From the NCBI RefSeq assembly GCF_025399895.1, contig NZ_JAODUA010000009.1, positions 213,391 through 277,390 on the forward strand: DNA of 64,000 bases, read 5' to 3'. Within the stretch, counting starts at the first letter, position 1; the number at the start of each line of letters is the position of its first letter. This document shows, piece after piece, positions 16,894 to 25,494 of the stretch. Both the position numbers and the translations under genes were made by a program. Source of the DNA: Streptomyces sp. ASQP_92. Its GTDB lineage: Bacteria; Actinomycetota; Actinomycetes; Streptomycetales; Streptomycetaceae. Under the pieces are notes generated by a model that was not told the DNA's origin, searched no databases, and worked only from the letters and a program-made list of their open reading frames with translations.

Positions 16894-18007
16894 ACCTCAG
16901 CACCCCCTCCAGGAAGTCGCTGCCCAGGCGGGCCACCACCGTCAGGTCCAGCTGGTGCAGCACATAGCGGCCGCGCCGCCGGGTGGTGAGGAGGCCCGCC
17001 CGCTTCAGGACGGCCAGATGGCGGGAGACCTCGGGCGCGCTGATGCCGTGCTGCTCGGCGAGCTCGCCCGTCGTGTTGGGGGAGCGCGCCAGGTTGCGGC
17101 ACAGGCGCATCCGCATCGGGTGGGCGAGGGCCTCCATGCGCCGCTTGAGCAGCTCCACCGAGGCGGGGGAGGGCAGTTCGGGACCGTGCACCGGGTAGTG
17201 GATCACCGGCCGCCAGCCCGGCGCGTGCAGCACCATCAGATGCGGCCAGCCGAACGAGGTGGGCACGAAGGTGAGCCCGGCACCGGGCTCGGGGTCCAGG
17301 GCGGTCGTGTGGCCCTCGCTCAGCTTGTCGATGGCGATCCGGTTGCCGCCGTCGTCCAGGCTGAGCGCGGCCGACACCGCCTGGACTGCCTCGGCGAGCC
17401 CCTTGCGGCGCAGCAGCTCCGCCTTGTGCCGTGCGTCCGCGGCCAGTTGGACCCGGGTCCGCCGCCAGGTGTCGGCGAAGAACGCCTGGTCGCAGTCCTC
17501 CAGGAGGCGCCGCAGCCAGGCCCGTACTGACGCCGGGTCGTCCAGGAGGCGCCGGGTGAAGTCGACTTGGCGGGGACCCCGGTTCGCGGCCAGCTCCAGG
17601 GCGCGCGCCCGCATCGCCGGATCGTGCAGCGGGGAGGGCGTCTTGACCGTGTACAGGTTGCAGGTGAACTCGAGCGCGGCGGAGGTGAACCGCTCGTCCG
17701 AGAGCTGGTCGAGCAGGTCGAGGTCCTCGGCGAGCGTCGCGCCCGTGCCGCCGTCCCGGCCGGGTATGCCCGCGAAGGGCATGAACACGTCGGAGAAGGT
17801 GTGCCGCCACAGGAATTCGGCCTCGTGCATCCGGTCCGCGAGGTCGGGCTTGAGGGCGGCCGCGGTCGCCGTGGCCCAGCCGTGCAGCCCCGGGTGGTGC
17901 CCCGGCTCGGAGAGCGCGTGCAGGGCCAGGCCCAGCTCGGCCAGCGGCGAGATCGCGAAGCCGATGCGCTCGGGCGGCAGGCCCGTGATGTCGATGGTCA
18001 CGCTCAT
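16892..18007 (-). CDS. ArsR-type winged-helix regulator with long N-terminal domain
   Basis: 371 residues from the ATG at 18007 (MSVTIDITG). The ~285-residue N-terminal region (DUF5937-like by resemblance) has no enzyme motif. The C-terminal ~75 residues form an ArsR winged helix (MEALAHPMRMRLCRNLARSPNTTGELAEQHGISAPEVSRHLAVLKRAGLLTTRRRGRYVLH). No metal-binding Cys pair is visible in the helix-turn-helix, so it probably senses something other than metal through the N-terminal domain. Two identical TTGAC-N7-GTCAA palindromes lie just upstream, suggesting autoregulation and control of the divergent small gene at 18163. Confidence 0.8.
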   Translation of the reverse strand: MSVTIDITGLPPERIGFAISPLAELGLALHALSEPGHHPGLHGWATATAAALKPDLADRMHEAEFLWRHTFSDVFMPFAGIPGRDGGTGATLAEDLDLLDQLSDERFTSAALEFTCNLYTVKTPSPLHDPAMRARALELAANRGPRQVDFTRRLLDDPASVRAWLRRLLEDCDQAFFADTWRRTRVQLAADARHKAELLRRKGLAEAVQAVSAALSLDDGGNRIAIDKLSEGHTTALDPEPGAGLTFVPTSFGWPHLMVLHAPGWRPVIHYPVHGPELPSPASVELLKRRMEALAHPMRMRLCRNLARSPNTTGELAEQHGISAPEVSRHLAVLKRAGLLTTRRRGRYVLHQLDLTVVARLGSDFLEGVLR

Positions 18008-18041
18008 GCGCCCATGGTGCACCGGGCCACCGACAACCCGG

Positions 18042-18122
18042 CCGCCGATTGACGGTCCCGGTCAATCGGCGGGCCGGCCGCGCGCCCACCCGGGAACGGG
18101 CCCGTTTGACGCGGCCCGTCAA
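18042..18122. promoter_or_regulatory. Twin palindromic operators between ArsR-type regulator and small ORF
   Basis: Site 1: CCGCCGATTGAC (18042-18053), 7-nt spacer, GTCAATCGGCGG (18061-18072), a perfect 12-bp inverted repeat. Site 2: TTGAC (18106-18110), 7-nt spacer, GTCAA (18118-18122). Both share TTGAC-N7-GTCAA, with centres 57 bp apart. They occupy the divergent control region of the genes starting at 18007 (-) and 18163 (+). Binding by the adjacent winged-helix protein is inferred. Confidence 0.7.
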
Positions 18123-18162
18123 TCGGCGCGACGCGCGGCCCGAACGGGACCACTGTGGACGC

Positions 18163-18393
18163 ATGGACGCGATGCAGCAGCACATGATCGACAGCTACCG
18201 CGCGGCACGCCTCGGCACGCCCGCGCCACCGGTGCCGGGCACCCACGACGTGGCGACCCTGCGCGGGATACGGGACCGGCGCCGCTTCGAAGCGGTCCTG
18301 GCGGGCCGTCTCGCCACCGGCCGGGTACGGGCCGCCCTGGCCCATCTGTTCGCCCCGCAGCACCACCACCGCCACCCGCCCGCCTGCCACTGA
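18163..18393 (+). CDS. Small conserved-looking protein of unknown function
   Basis: 76 residues from the ATG at 18163 (MDAMQQHMIDSYRAARLG). Charged, with an Arg-rich centre (TLRGIRDRRRFEAVLAGRL) and a His-rich C-terminus (APQHHHRHPPAC). No transmembrane segment or known domain is seen; the His/Cys tail could bind metal. It lies divergent from the ArsR-type regulator behind the twin operators, so it is the likeliest regulated target. A GTG-type start at 18049 would read through the operators and is disfavoured. Confidence 0.55.
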   Translation: MDAMQQHMIDSYRAARLGTPAPPVPGTHDVATLRGIRDRRRFEAVLAGRLATGRVRAALAHLFAPQHHHRHPPACH

Positions 18394-18470
18394 GCGCGGC
18401 CCCCGCGGGAACCCGGCCCCCGCGGGAACCCGGCCCCCGGGTGAGCGCGGTCCTCGGGAGCCCCCGGGGG

Positions 18471-19673
18471 CTACGGCAGCCGGCGTACGAAGTCGGCGAC
18501 CGCGGCCCGTACGTCCTCGGCGCTCCACCGCAGGCCCGGGGCGTTCACGGTGACCTCGGTGAGGGCCAGGCCCGCCGGCCCCGAGGGGCTCGGGAACCAG
18601 CGCCGGAACAGACAGACGCCGCTCTCCTCTGCCTGCTGGAGCGCGGCCGCGCCGAGCACCTCGGCGTCGTAGGGCAGCCACACCTGGAACTGGTGGGTGT
18701 GCGGCGGCTCGGGGTGCACCCGGAACCATGGCACGCCCGCCTGCGCGAGACCCTCCCCGATCGCCTGCGCCACGACCTTGGCGTGGGCCACGTACGCGGG
18801 CAGCCGGGGCAGCTCCTTGCGCAGGCCGAGCAGCCCGGACAGGGCGGCGGGAAACTGCTGGAAGAGCTGGCCGCCGTAGCGGTGTCGCCAGGTGCGGGCC
18901 TCCGCGATCAGCGACTCGGGGCCCACCAGGACGGCGCCCGAGAGGCCGCCCAGCGTCTTGTAGAAGGACACGTACACGCTGTCCGCGAGGCCCGCGATCT
19001 CCCGCAGGGGCCTGCCGAAGTGGGCGGTGGTCTCCCAGAGCCGGGCGCCGTCGAAGTGCACCACCGCGTCCCGCTCGCGGGCCGCCTCGACCACGGCCAC
19101 CAGCTCGTCCCAGCCCGGCAGGACGAAGCCCGCGTCGCGCAGCGGAAGCTCCAGCATCAGCGTGCCGAAGGGCTCCTCGAAGGTGAGCACCTCCTCCGCG
19201 TTCGGCAGCCGCGGCTCGTCGGTCGGATGGACCGTGCGCAAGCCGCTGAGCTGGGCGAAGGCCTGGCGCTCGTGCACCTCGGGGTGGGCCAGCGGGTGCA
19301 GGGCGACCGTCGGGTTCCCGGTGCGCGCCGCCCAGCAGCGCAGCGCGGCCTGCTGGGCCATGGTGCCGGTGGGGAAGAACAGACCGGCCGGAAAACCCAG
19401 CTCCTCGGCGGTGGCCCGCTCCAGCTCCGCCACCGCGCCGCTGCCGTAGAGGTCGGCGAACTCGTCCAGGTCGTACACCTCGGCGCCGTCCGCCAGGAGG
19501 GCCCTCAGACGCTCACCGAGGGTGTGGTCGCCCGAGTGCTCGGCCAGGGTCCGTTCCGCGCCCCTGAAGACGGCCAGGCGGCGCTGGTGGGCCTGGTCCG
19601 GGGTCTCCCCGGGGCCGTCCTCGGGGGTGGGGGAGGCGGTCTGGGGGTCGGAATCCCGCTCGGTTTCTGCCAT
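18471..19673 (-). CDS. Threonine aldolase-like PLP enzyme (beta-eliminating lyase family)
   Basis: 400 residues, ATG at 19673. Fold type I PLP protein: FFPTGTMAQQAALRCWA resembles the N-terminal PLP-phosphate region, VHFDGARLWE carries the cofactor-ring Asp, and SFYKTLGGLSGA carries the Schiff-base Lys. Low-specificity threonine aldolases cleave L-threonine/allo-threonine to glycine and acetaldehyde. The first ~40 residues are a charged, non-conserved extension. It diverges from the cofactor operon starting at 19803. Other beta-eliminating lyases (tryptophanase-like) are less likely. Confidence 0.82.
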   Translation of the reverse strand: MAETERDSDPQTASPTPEDGPGETPDQAHQRRLAVFRGAERTLAEHSGDHTLGERLRALLADGAEVYDLDEFADLYGSGAVAELERATAEELGFPAGLFFPTGTMAQQAALRCWAARTGNPTVALHPLAHPEVHERQAFAQLSGLRTVHPTDEPRLPNAEEVLTFEEPFGTLMLELPLRDAGFVLPGWDELVAVVEAARERDAVVHFDGARLWETTAHFGRPLREIAGLADSVYVSFYKTLGGLSGAVLVGPESLIAEARTWRHRYGGQLFQQFPAALSGLLGLRKELPRLPAYVAHAKVVAQAIGEGLAQAGVPWFRVHPEPPHTHQFQVWLPYDAEVLGAAALQQAEESGVCLFRRWFPSPSGPAGLALTEVTVNAPGLRWSAEDVRAAVADFVRRLP

Positions 19674-19802
19674 GGCGCGATGATCGCCCACACCCTGTGG
19701 ACAACCAAAGGGGTTTCCGTGCCCGGGGCGTAGCATGAGGGGCCGTTTGATTTTGGTTTGGCGTCCGGTACCCCTCGCGGACTGGAACGGAAGGCCCACC
19801 GC

Positions 19803-20726
19803 GTGAACGCACCATCAGAGCACCGCCACGAACACTCCCCGGCGGACCGCCCCGCCCGCCTCACCGTGGGCGTCGTCGGCGCGGGCCGGGTCGGCCCCGC
19901 GCTCGCCGCCGCGCTCCAGCTGGCCGGACACCGCCCGGTCGCGGTGTCCGGGGTCTCCGACGCCTCGGTGCGCCGGGCCGCCGCCCTGCTGCCCGACGTG
20001 CCGCTGCTGCCGCCCGCCCAGGTCCTCGAGCGCGCCGAGCTGGTCCTGCTGACCGTCCCCGACGACGCCCTGCCGGGCCTGGTCGAGGGCCTCGCCGAGA
20101 CCGGCGCGATCCGGCCCGGCCAGCTCCTGGTGCACACCTCGGGGCGGTACGGCACCGCCGTCCTCGACCCCGCGCGGCGGGCCGGCGCGCTGCCCCTCGC
20201 CCTGCACCCGGCGATGACGTTCACCGGGACCGCCGTCGACGTCCAGCGCCTGGCGGGCTGCTCGTTCGGCGTGACCGCCCCCGAAGAGCTGCGCCTGGCC
20301 GCCGAGGCCCTGGTCATCGAGATGGGTGGCGAGCCCGAGTGGATCGAGGAGGCGGCCCGCCCGCTCTACCACGCGGCCCTCGCGCTCGGCGCCAACCACC
20401 TGGTCACGCTGGTCGCCCAGTCCCTGGAGGTGCTCTCCCAGGCCGGGGTCGCCCACCCCGACCGGATGCTCGGCCCGCTGCTCGGCGCGGCCCTGGACAA
20501 CGCCCTGCGCTCCGGGGACGCGGCCCTGACCGGGCCGGTCGCGCGCGGCGACGCCGGCACGGTCGCCGCGCACGTGGCCGAGTTGCGCGAGCACGCCCCG
20601 GGCACGGTCGCCGGATACCTCGCGATGGCCCGTACGACCGCGGACCGCGCGCTGGCCCACGGCCTGCTCAAGCCCGAGCTCGCCCAGGACCTGCTCGGTG
20701 TGCTCGCCGAAGGAGAATCCCGATGA
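19803..20726 (+). CDS. Rossmann-fold and DUF2520 dehydrogenase (candidate ketopantoate reductase-type)
   Basis: 307 residues, GTG at 19803 with GGAAGG 8 nt upstream. N-terminal NAD(P) site VGVVGAGRVGPALAAAL (about residues 18-35), then the DUF2520 helical domain (HPAMTFTGTAVDVQRL; ARPLYHAALALGANHL). The architecture resembles 6-phosphogluconate dehydrogenase-like beta-hydroxyacid reductases. Its stop overlaps the panC start by 4 bp (ATGA), so translation is coupled to pantothenate synthesis. A PanG-type ketopantoate reductase role is plausible from context and family recall, not proven. Confidence 0.8.
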   Translation: MNAPSEHRHEHSPADRPARLTVGVVGAGRVGPALAAALQLAGHRPVAVSGVSDASVRRAAALLPDVPLLPPAQVLERAELVLLTVPDDALPGLVEGLAETGAIRPGQLLVHTSGRYGTAVLDPARRAGALPLALHPAMTFTGTAVDVQRLAGCSFGVTAPEELRLAAEALVIEMGGEPEWIEEAARPLYHAALALGANHLVTLVAQSLEVLSQAGVAHPDRMLGPLLGAALDNALRSGDAALTGPVARGDAGTVAAHVAELREHAPGTVAGYLAMARTTADRALAHGLLKPELAQDLLGVLAEGESR

Positions 20727-21853
20727 CTACGCCGACGACACCGACTTCACCGACGGCATCGGCGACACCGACTTCACCGACGGCATCGGCGACACCGACT
20801 TCACCGACGGCATCGACGACCCCGACGGCATCGGGGGCATCGGCGGCATCGACGACGCCGACGGGCCGCACCGCCCTGGTGCGTACGGCCGCACAGCTCG
20901 CGGCCCTGGAGCGGACCGGGCGCCGCGCCGTGGTGATGACCATGGGCGCGCTCCACGAGGGCCACGCCACCTTGATCCGCACCGCCCGCACCCTGGCCGG
21001 GACCGCCGGGCAGGTGGTGGTCACGGTCTTCGTCAACCCGCTGCAATTCGGTGCGGGCGAGGACCTGGACCGCTATCCGCGCACCCTGGACGCGGACCGC
21101 GCGATCGCCGAACGGGAGGGCGCCGACGCGGTGTTCGCACCCTCCGTGGACGAGGTCTACCCCGGCGGCGAGCCCCAGGTGCGGGTCACCGCGGGCCCCA
21201 TGGGCGAGCTCCTCGAAGGCGCCTCGCGGCCCGGCCACTTCGACGGCATGCTGACCGTCGTCGCCAAGCTGCTCCACCTCACCGCGCCCGACGTCGCCCT
21301 GTACGGACAGAAGGACGCCCAGCAGCTCGCCCTGATCCGGCGCATGGTGCGCGACCTGAACTTCCCCGTGGAGATCGTCGGCGTGCCCACCGTGCGCGAG
21401 GACGACGGGCTCGCCCTGTCCAGCCGCAACCGCTACCTCTCCCCGGCCGAGCGGTCCGCGGCCCGCGCCCTGTCGCGCGCGCTGTTCGCCGCGCGCGACC
21501 GGCTCGCCGCCGAACACGCCCTGCACGCGCGGGCCACCGCCGGCGGCGCCGTCTCGGGCCGGGCCGACGCGCTCACCGCGATCGGCGAGGCCCGCGCCGC
21601 CGCCGACGCCCACGCGGTGGCCGCGGCCGCGCCGTCGCCCGCGGCCATCAAGGCCGTCGCCCAGGGCGTCCTGGACGACGCGGCGAAGGCCGAACCCCCG
21701 GTCGTGGCCGACTACTTGGCGCTGGTCGACCCCGCGACCTTCCGCGAGGCCCCCGAGGGATTCGCCGGGGAGGCGATCCTCGCGGTCGCCGCCCGCGTCG
21801 GCACCACGCGCCTCATCGACAACATCCCGCTCACGTTCGGAGCACCGGAATGA
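20723..21853 (+). CDS. panC: Pantothenate synthetase with a repetitive N-terminal extension
   Basis: 376 residues, ATG at 20723 behind AAGGAG. It ligates pantoate and beta-alanine using ATP. The catalytic body starts near residue 47, with the HIGH-like motif MGALHEGHATLI, NPLQFGAGED, YGQKDAQQLALIRRM and the KMSKS-like LSSRNRYLSPAER loop. The typical enzyme is about 280-330 residues; here ~45 N-terminal residues are Thr/Ser/Pro-rich with three TPTSPTASA nonapeptides (residues ~6-32), and an Ala-rich insert lies near 260-300. It overlaps the upstream and downstream genes by 4 bp each. Confidence 0.95.
   Translation: MTTPTTPTSPTASATPTSPTASATPTSPTASTTPTASGASAASTTPTGRTALVRTAAQLAALERTGRRAVVMTMGALHEGHATLIRTARTLAGTAGQVVVTVFVNPLQFGAGEDLDRYPRTLDADRAIAEREGADAVFAPSVDEVYPGGEPQVRVTAGPMGELLEGASRPGHFDGMLTVVAKLLHLTAPDVALYGQKDAQQLALIRRMVRDLNFPVEIVGVPTVREDDGLALSSRNRYLSPAERSAARALSRALFAARDRLAAEHALHARATAGGAVSGRADALTAIGEARAAADAHAVAAAAPSPAAIKAVAQGVLDDAAKAEPPVVADYLALVDPATFREAPEGFAGEAILAVAARVGTTRLIDNIPLTFGAPE
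20736..20816 (+). repeat. 27-bp minisatellite in the panC 5' end
   Basis: Three head-to-tail copies of a 27-bp unit begin at 20736, 20763 and 20790; the third differs in its last base. The length is a multiple of three, so copy changes keep the panC reading frame. A degenerate continuation follows to about 20860. Confidence 0.9.
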
Positions 21854-23562
21854 CAAGCACCGGAATACGCCTTGACGCCCCCGCCCCCGGCTGGGCCATC
21901 GACGCGGACGTCGTGGTGGTGGGCTCCGGCGTCGCGGGCCTGACCGCCGCGCTGCGCTGCACCGCGGCCGGCCTGGCCACGGTCGTCGTGACCAAGGCCC
22001 GCCTGGACGACGGCTCCACGCGCTGGGCGCAGGGCGGCATAGCGGCGGCCCTCGGCGAGGGCGACACCCCCGAGCAGCACCTGGACGACACCCTGGTCGC
22101 GGGCGCCGGCCTCTGCGACGAGAACGCGGTACGCCTCCTGGTCACCGAAGGCCCGGGCGCCGTACGGCGGTTGATCGACACCGGCGCCCACTTCGACACC
22201 GACGACTCGGGCGCGATCTCGCTCACCCGCGAAGGCGGCCACCACCGCCGGCGCATCGCGCACGCGGGCGGCGACGCGACGGGCGCCGAGATCTCGCGCG
22301 CGCTCGTCGAGGCCGTCCGCACCCAGGCGGTGCGCACCATCGAGAACGCCCTGGTCCTCGACCTCCTCAAGGACGCCGAAGGACGCACCGCGGGCATCAC
22401 CCTGCACGTCATGGGCGAGGGCCAGCACGACGGCGTCGGCGCGGTCCGCGCGCCCAACGTGGTCCTCGCGACCGGCGGTATGGGCCAGGTGTTCTCGGCG
22501 ACCACCAACCCGTCGGTGTCCACCGGCGACGGGGTGGCGCTCGCGCTGCGTGCCGGAGCCGAGATCTCCGACCTCGAATTCGTCCAGTTCCACCCCACGG
22601 TCCTCTTCCTCGGCGCGGACTCGGAGGGCCAGCAGCCGCTGGTCTCGGAGGCCGTACGGGGCGAGGGCGCCCACCTCGTCGACGCGTACGGCACCCGCTT
22701 CATGCTGGGGCAGCACGAGCTGGCGGAGCTCGCCCCGCGCGACATCGTCGCCAAGGCCATCACCCGCCAGATGCAGGCGCAGGACGCCGTGAACATGTAC
22801 CTGGACGGCCGGCACTTCGGCGCCGAGATGTGGGAGCAGCGCTTCCCCACCATCCTGGCCGCCTGCCGCTCGCACGGCATCGACCCGGTGACCGAGCCGA
22901 TCCCGGTCGCCCCGGCCGCCCACTACGCCTCTGGTGGCATCCGCACCGACCTGCGCGGCCGCACCACGGTGCCCGGCCTGTACGCGTGCGGCGAGGTCGC
23001 CTGCACCGGCGTCCACGGCGCCAACCGGCTCGCCTCCAACTCCCTGCTCGAAGGCCTGGTCTTCGCGGAGAACATCGCGGCGGACATCGCCGCGAACGGG
23101 GGCGGCGAATCCGCGCCGGTGGCCACAACTCCCGTACCGGACACGGCAGTTGACACCAAGCCCGACGAAGGGCCGGTGCCGCTGCTCGACCCGGCCGCCC
23201 GTATCCAGATCCAGCGCATCATGACCAACGGCGCCGGGGTGCTGCGCTCCGCCGAGAGCCTCGCCGAGGCGGCCGAGCGCCTGGAGGCGATCCGCGCCGA
23301 CGAGCGCAAGGCCGCCGTGCCGGGCGTGGAGGCGTGGGAGACCACCAACCTCCTGCTCGTCGCCCGCGTCCTGGTCGCGGCGGCCGCCGCCCGCGAGGAG
23401 ACCCGCGGCTGCCACTGGCGCGAGGACCGCCCCGACCGCGACGACGCGGCCTGGCGGCGCCACCTCGTGGTCCGCGTCACCCCCGGGCGGAGCCTGGACA
23501 TCCGCCCCACCCCCAGCGCCACCTTCCCCCCGACCGTCGCAGCCACCCCCCTGGAGCCGTAA
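21850..23562 (+). CDS. nadB: L-aspartate oxidase
   Basis: 570 residues, ATG at 21850 overlapping the panC stop (ATGA). First step of de novo NAD synthesis: oxidises L-aspartate to iminoaspartate with FAD. FAD-binding VVVVGSGVAGLTAALRC, RWAQGGIAAALGEGD, the succinate dehydrogenase-like LEFVQFHPT and EAVRGEGAHLVD segments, the ASGGIRTDLRGRT site and a helical C-terminal domain (ERLEAIRADE...) are all present. A ~25-residue Pro/Thr-rich insertion lies near 420-445. nadA is not in the window, so quinolinate synthase must be encoded elsewhere. Confidence 0.95.
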   Translation: MTSTGIRLDAPAPGWAIDADVVVVGSGVAGLTAALRCTAAGLATVVVTKARLDDGSTRWAQGGIAAALGEGDTPEQHLDDTLVAGAGLCDENAVRLLVTEGPGAVRRLIDTGAHFDTDDSGAISLTREGGHHRRRIAHAGGDATGAEISRALVEAVRTQAVRTIENALVLDLLKDAEGRTAGITLHVMGEGQHDGVGAVRAPNVVLATGGMGQVFSATTNPSVSTGDGVALALRAGAEISDLEFVQFHPTVLFLGADSEGQQPLVSEAVRGEGAHLVDAYGTRFMLGQHELAELAPRDIVAKAITRQMQAQDAVNMYLDGRHFGAEMWEQRFPTILAACRSHGIDPVTEPIPVAPAAHYASGGIRTDLRGRTTVPGLYACGEVACTGVHGANRLASNSLLEGLVFAENIAADIAANGGGESAPVATTPVPDTAVDTKPDEGPVPLLDPAARIQIQRIMTNGAGVLRSAESLAEAAERLEAIRADERKAAVPGVEAWETTNLLLVARVLVAAAAAREETRGCHWREDRPDRDDAAWRRHLVVRVTPGRSLDIRPTPSATFPPTVAATPLEP

Positions 23563-23564
23563 CC

Positions 23565-24593
23565 GTGAGCACGCCCGAGGAACTCCGTCCCCAGCCCGTG
23601 GACGTCCCCCTGATCCAGATCGGTGCGCCCGCGCAGGGCGGCGGCTGTGGCGACGACTGCGGCTGCGGCGGCGGCGAGGAGGTGTACGAGTGCGGGCTCG
23701 ATCCCGCCCTCGCCGCGCTGCTCGCCGAGTCGGGCCTGGACCCCGTACAGGTCGAGGACATCGCCCACCTCGCCATCGAGGAGGACCTGGACGGCGGCTT
23801 CGACGTCACGTCGGCGGCCACCGTGCCCCAGGACGCCGTCGCCACCGGCGACTTCACCGCCCGCGAGGCGGGCACGGTGGCCGGTCTGCGCGTCGCCGAG
23901 GCCATCCTGTCCATCGTGTGCACCGAGGAGTTCGAGGTCGAGCGGCACGTCGCCGACGGCGACCGCGTCGAGGCCGGGCAGAAGCTGCTCAGCGTCACCA
24001 CCCGCACCCGCGACCTGCTGACCGGCGAGCGCAGCGCGCTCAACCTGCTGTGCCGCCTGTCCGGCATCGCGACCGCCACCCGCGCCTGGGCGGACGCTCT
24101 GGAGGGCACGGGCGCCAAGGTCCGCGACACCCGCAAGACCACCCCGGGCCTGCGCGCCCTGGAGAAGTACGCGGTGCGCTGCGGCGGCGGCGTCAACCAC
24201 CGCATGTCCCTGTCGGACGCGGCGCTGGTCAAGGACAACCACGTGGTCGCGGCCGGCGGCGTCGCCGAGGCGTTCAAGGCCGTACGTGACCGCTTCCCGG
24301 ACCTCGCCATCGAGGTCGAGGTGGACACGCTTGCCCAGGTCACCGAAGTCCTGGACGCGGGCGCCGACCTGATCCTGCTCGACAACTTCACCCCGGCCCA
24401 GACCGCCGAGGCGGTCGCCCTGGTCGCGGGCCGCGCCATGCTGGAGTCCTCGGGCCGCCTCACCCTGGCGAACGCCGCCGAGTACGCCGCGACGGGCGTC
24501 GACTACTTGGCGGTGGGCGCCCTCACGCACTCCTCGCCGATCCTGGACATCGGCCTCGACCTGCGCGAGGCCGGCCGGGAGGGCTCGGCCTGA
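23565..24593 (+). CDS. nadC: Nicotinate-nucleotide pyrophosphorylase with Cys-rich N-terminus
   Basis: 342 residues, GTG at 23565, 2 nt after nadB. It converts quinolinate and PRPP to nicotinate mononucleotide. Signature residues lie in RDTRKTTPGLRALEKYAVRCGGGVNHR and DNHVVAAGG, and in the C-terminal IEVEVDTLAQ and ILLDNFTPAQ strands. The usual length is ~280-300; the extra ~45 N-terminal residues include Cys28, Cys32, Cys34 and Cys43 in a Gly-rich context (GGCGDDCGCGGG), which looks like a metal or redox site. The stop overlaps the coaX start by one base. Confidence 0.95.
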   Translation: MSTPEELRPQPVDVPLIQIGAPAQGGGCGDDCGCGGGEEVYECGLDPALAALLAESGLDPVQVEDIAHLAIEEDLDGGFDVTSAATVPQDAVATGDFTAREAGTVAGLRVAEAILSIVCTEEFEVERHVADGDRVEAGQKLLSVTTRTRDLLTGERSALNLLCRLSGIATATRAWADALEGTGAKVRDTRKTTPGLRALEKYAVRCGGGVNHRMSLSDAALVKDNHVVAAGGVAEAFKAVRDRFPDLAIEVEVDTLAQVTEVLDAGADLILLDNFTPAQTAEAVALVAGRAMLESSGRLTLANAAEYAATGVDYLAVGALTHSSPILDIGLDLREAGREGSA

Positions 24594-25399
24594 TGCTGCT
24601 CACCATCGACGTCGGCAACACCCATACCGTCCTCGGCCTGTTCGACGGCGAGGAGGTCATCGAGCACTGGCGGATCTCCACCGACGCCCGCCGCACCGCA
24701 GACGAGCTGGCCGTGCTGCTCAACGGCCTGATGGGCACCCACCCCATGCTGGGCGCGGAGCTCGGCGACGGCATCGAGGGCATCGCGATCTGCGCGACCG
24801 TCCCCTCGGTCCTGCACGAGCTGCGCGAGGTGACCCGCCGCTACTACGGCGACGTCCCCGCGATCCTGGTGGAGCCGGGCATCAAGACGGGGGTGCCGGT
24901 CCTGACCGACAACCCCAAGGAGGTCGGCGCCGACCGCATCGTCAACTCCATCGCCGCCGTCGAGCTCTACGGCGGCCCGGCGATCGTCGTGGACTTCGGC
25001 ACGGGCACGACGTTCGACGCGGTGAGCGCGCGCGGTGAGTACGTGGGCGGCGTGATCGCCCCCGGCATCGAGATCTCCGTCGACGCGCTGGGCATCAAGG
25101 GCGCCCAGCTCCGCAAGATCGAGGTGGCCCGCCCCCGCTCGGTGATCGGCAAGAACACCGTCGAGGCGATGCAGTCCGGCATCGTGTACGGCTTCGCGGG
25201 CCAGGTCGACGGCGTCGTGCGGCGCATGAAGCGCGAACTGGTCGGCCCCGACGGCGACCCGGACGACGTGACGGTCATCGCCACCGGCGGGCTCGCCCCC
25301 ATGGTGCTCGGCGAGGCCGAGGAGATCGACGAGCACGAGCCCTGGCTGACCCTGATCGGCCTGCGCCTTGTGTACGAGCGGAACGTGGCGCGCTCCTGA
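24593..25399 (+). CDS. coaX: Type III pantothenate kinase
   Basis: 268 residues, ATG at 24593 overlapping nadC (TGATG). It phosphorylates pantothenate, the committed step to CoA. ASKHA-fold motifs: phosphate-1 loop TIDVGNTHTVLGLF, GADRIVNSIAAVELYG, phosphate-2 VDFGTGTTFDAVSA, GGVIAPGIEISVDAL, and the adenosine motif VIATGGLAPM. It closes a five-gene operon that couples pantothenate production (panC), its activation, and NAD synthesis. Confidence 0.95.
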   Translation: MLLTIDVGNTHTVLGLFDGEEVIEHWRISTDARRTADELAVLLNGLMGTHPMLGAELGDGIEGIAICATVPSVLHELREVTRRYYGDVPAILVEPGIKTGVPVLTDNPKEVGADRIVNSIAAVELYGGPAIVVDFGTGTTFDAVSARGEYVGGVIAPGIEISVDALGIKGAQLRKIEVARPRSVIGKNTVEAMQSGIVYGFAGQVDGVVRRMKRELVGPDGDPDDVTVIATGGLAPMVLGEAEEIDEHEPWLTLIGLRLVYERNVARS

Positions 25400-25406
25400 G
25401 ACGGCG

Positions 25407-25446
25407 GCCGGGCGCGCGGGGAAAACCACCCGGCAACGCGCCCGGC
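25407..25446 (+). terminator. Hairpin ending the cofactor operon
   Basis: GCCGGGCGCG at 25407-25416 pairs perfectly with CGCGCCCGGC at 25437-25446 across a 20-nt loop containing an A-rich stretch. It lies 7 bp after the coaX stop. There is no T-run. Confidence 0.45.
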
Positions 25447-25494
25447 ATCGGCCCATTAACCCGATTTTGTCCAATTAAGACGTATCGTCGCCGC

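Noticed and set aside
20698..21853. Alternative frames reading DTDFTDGIG repeats through panC
   Set aside because: The panC frame alone has pantothenate synthetase motifs; the other frames reflect the 27-bp repeat in a different phase.
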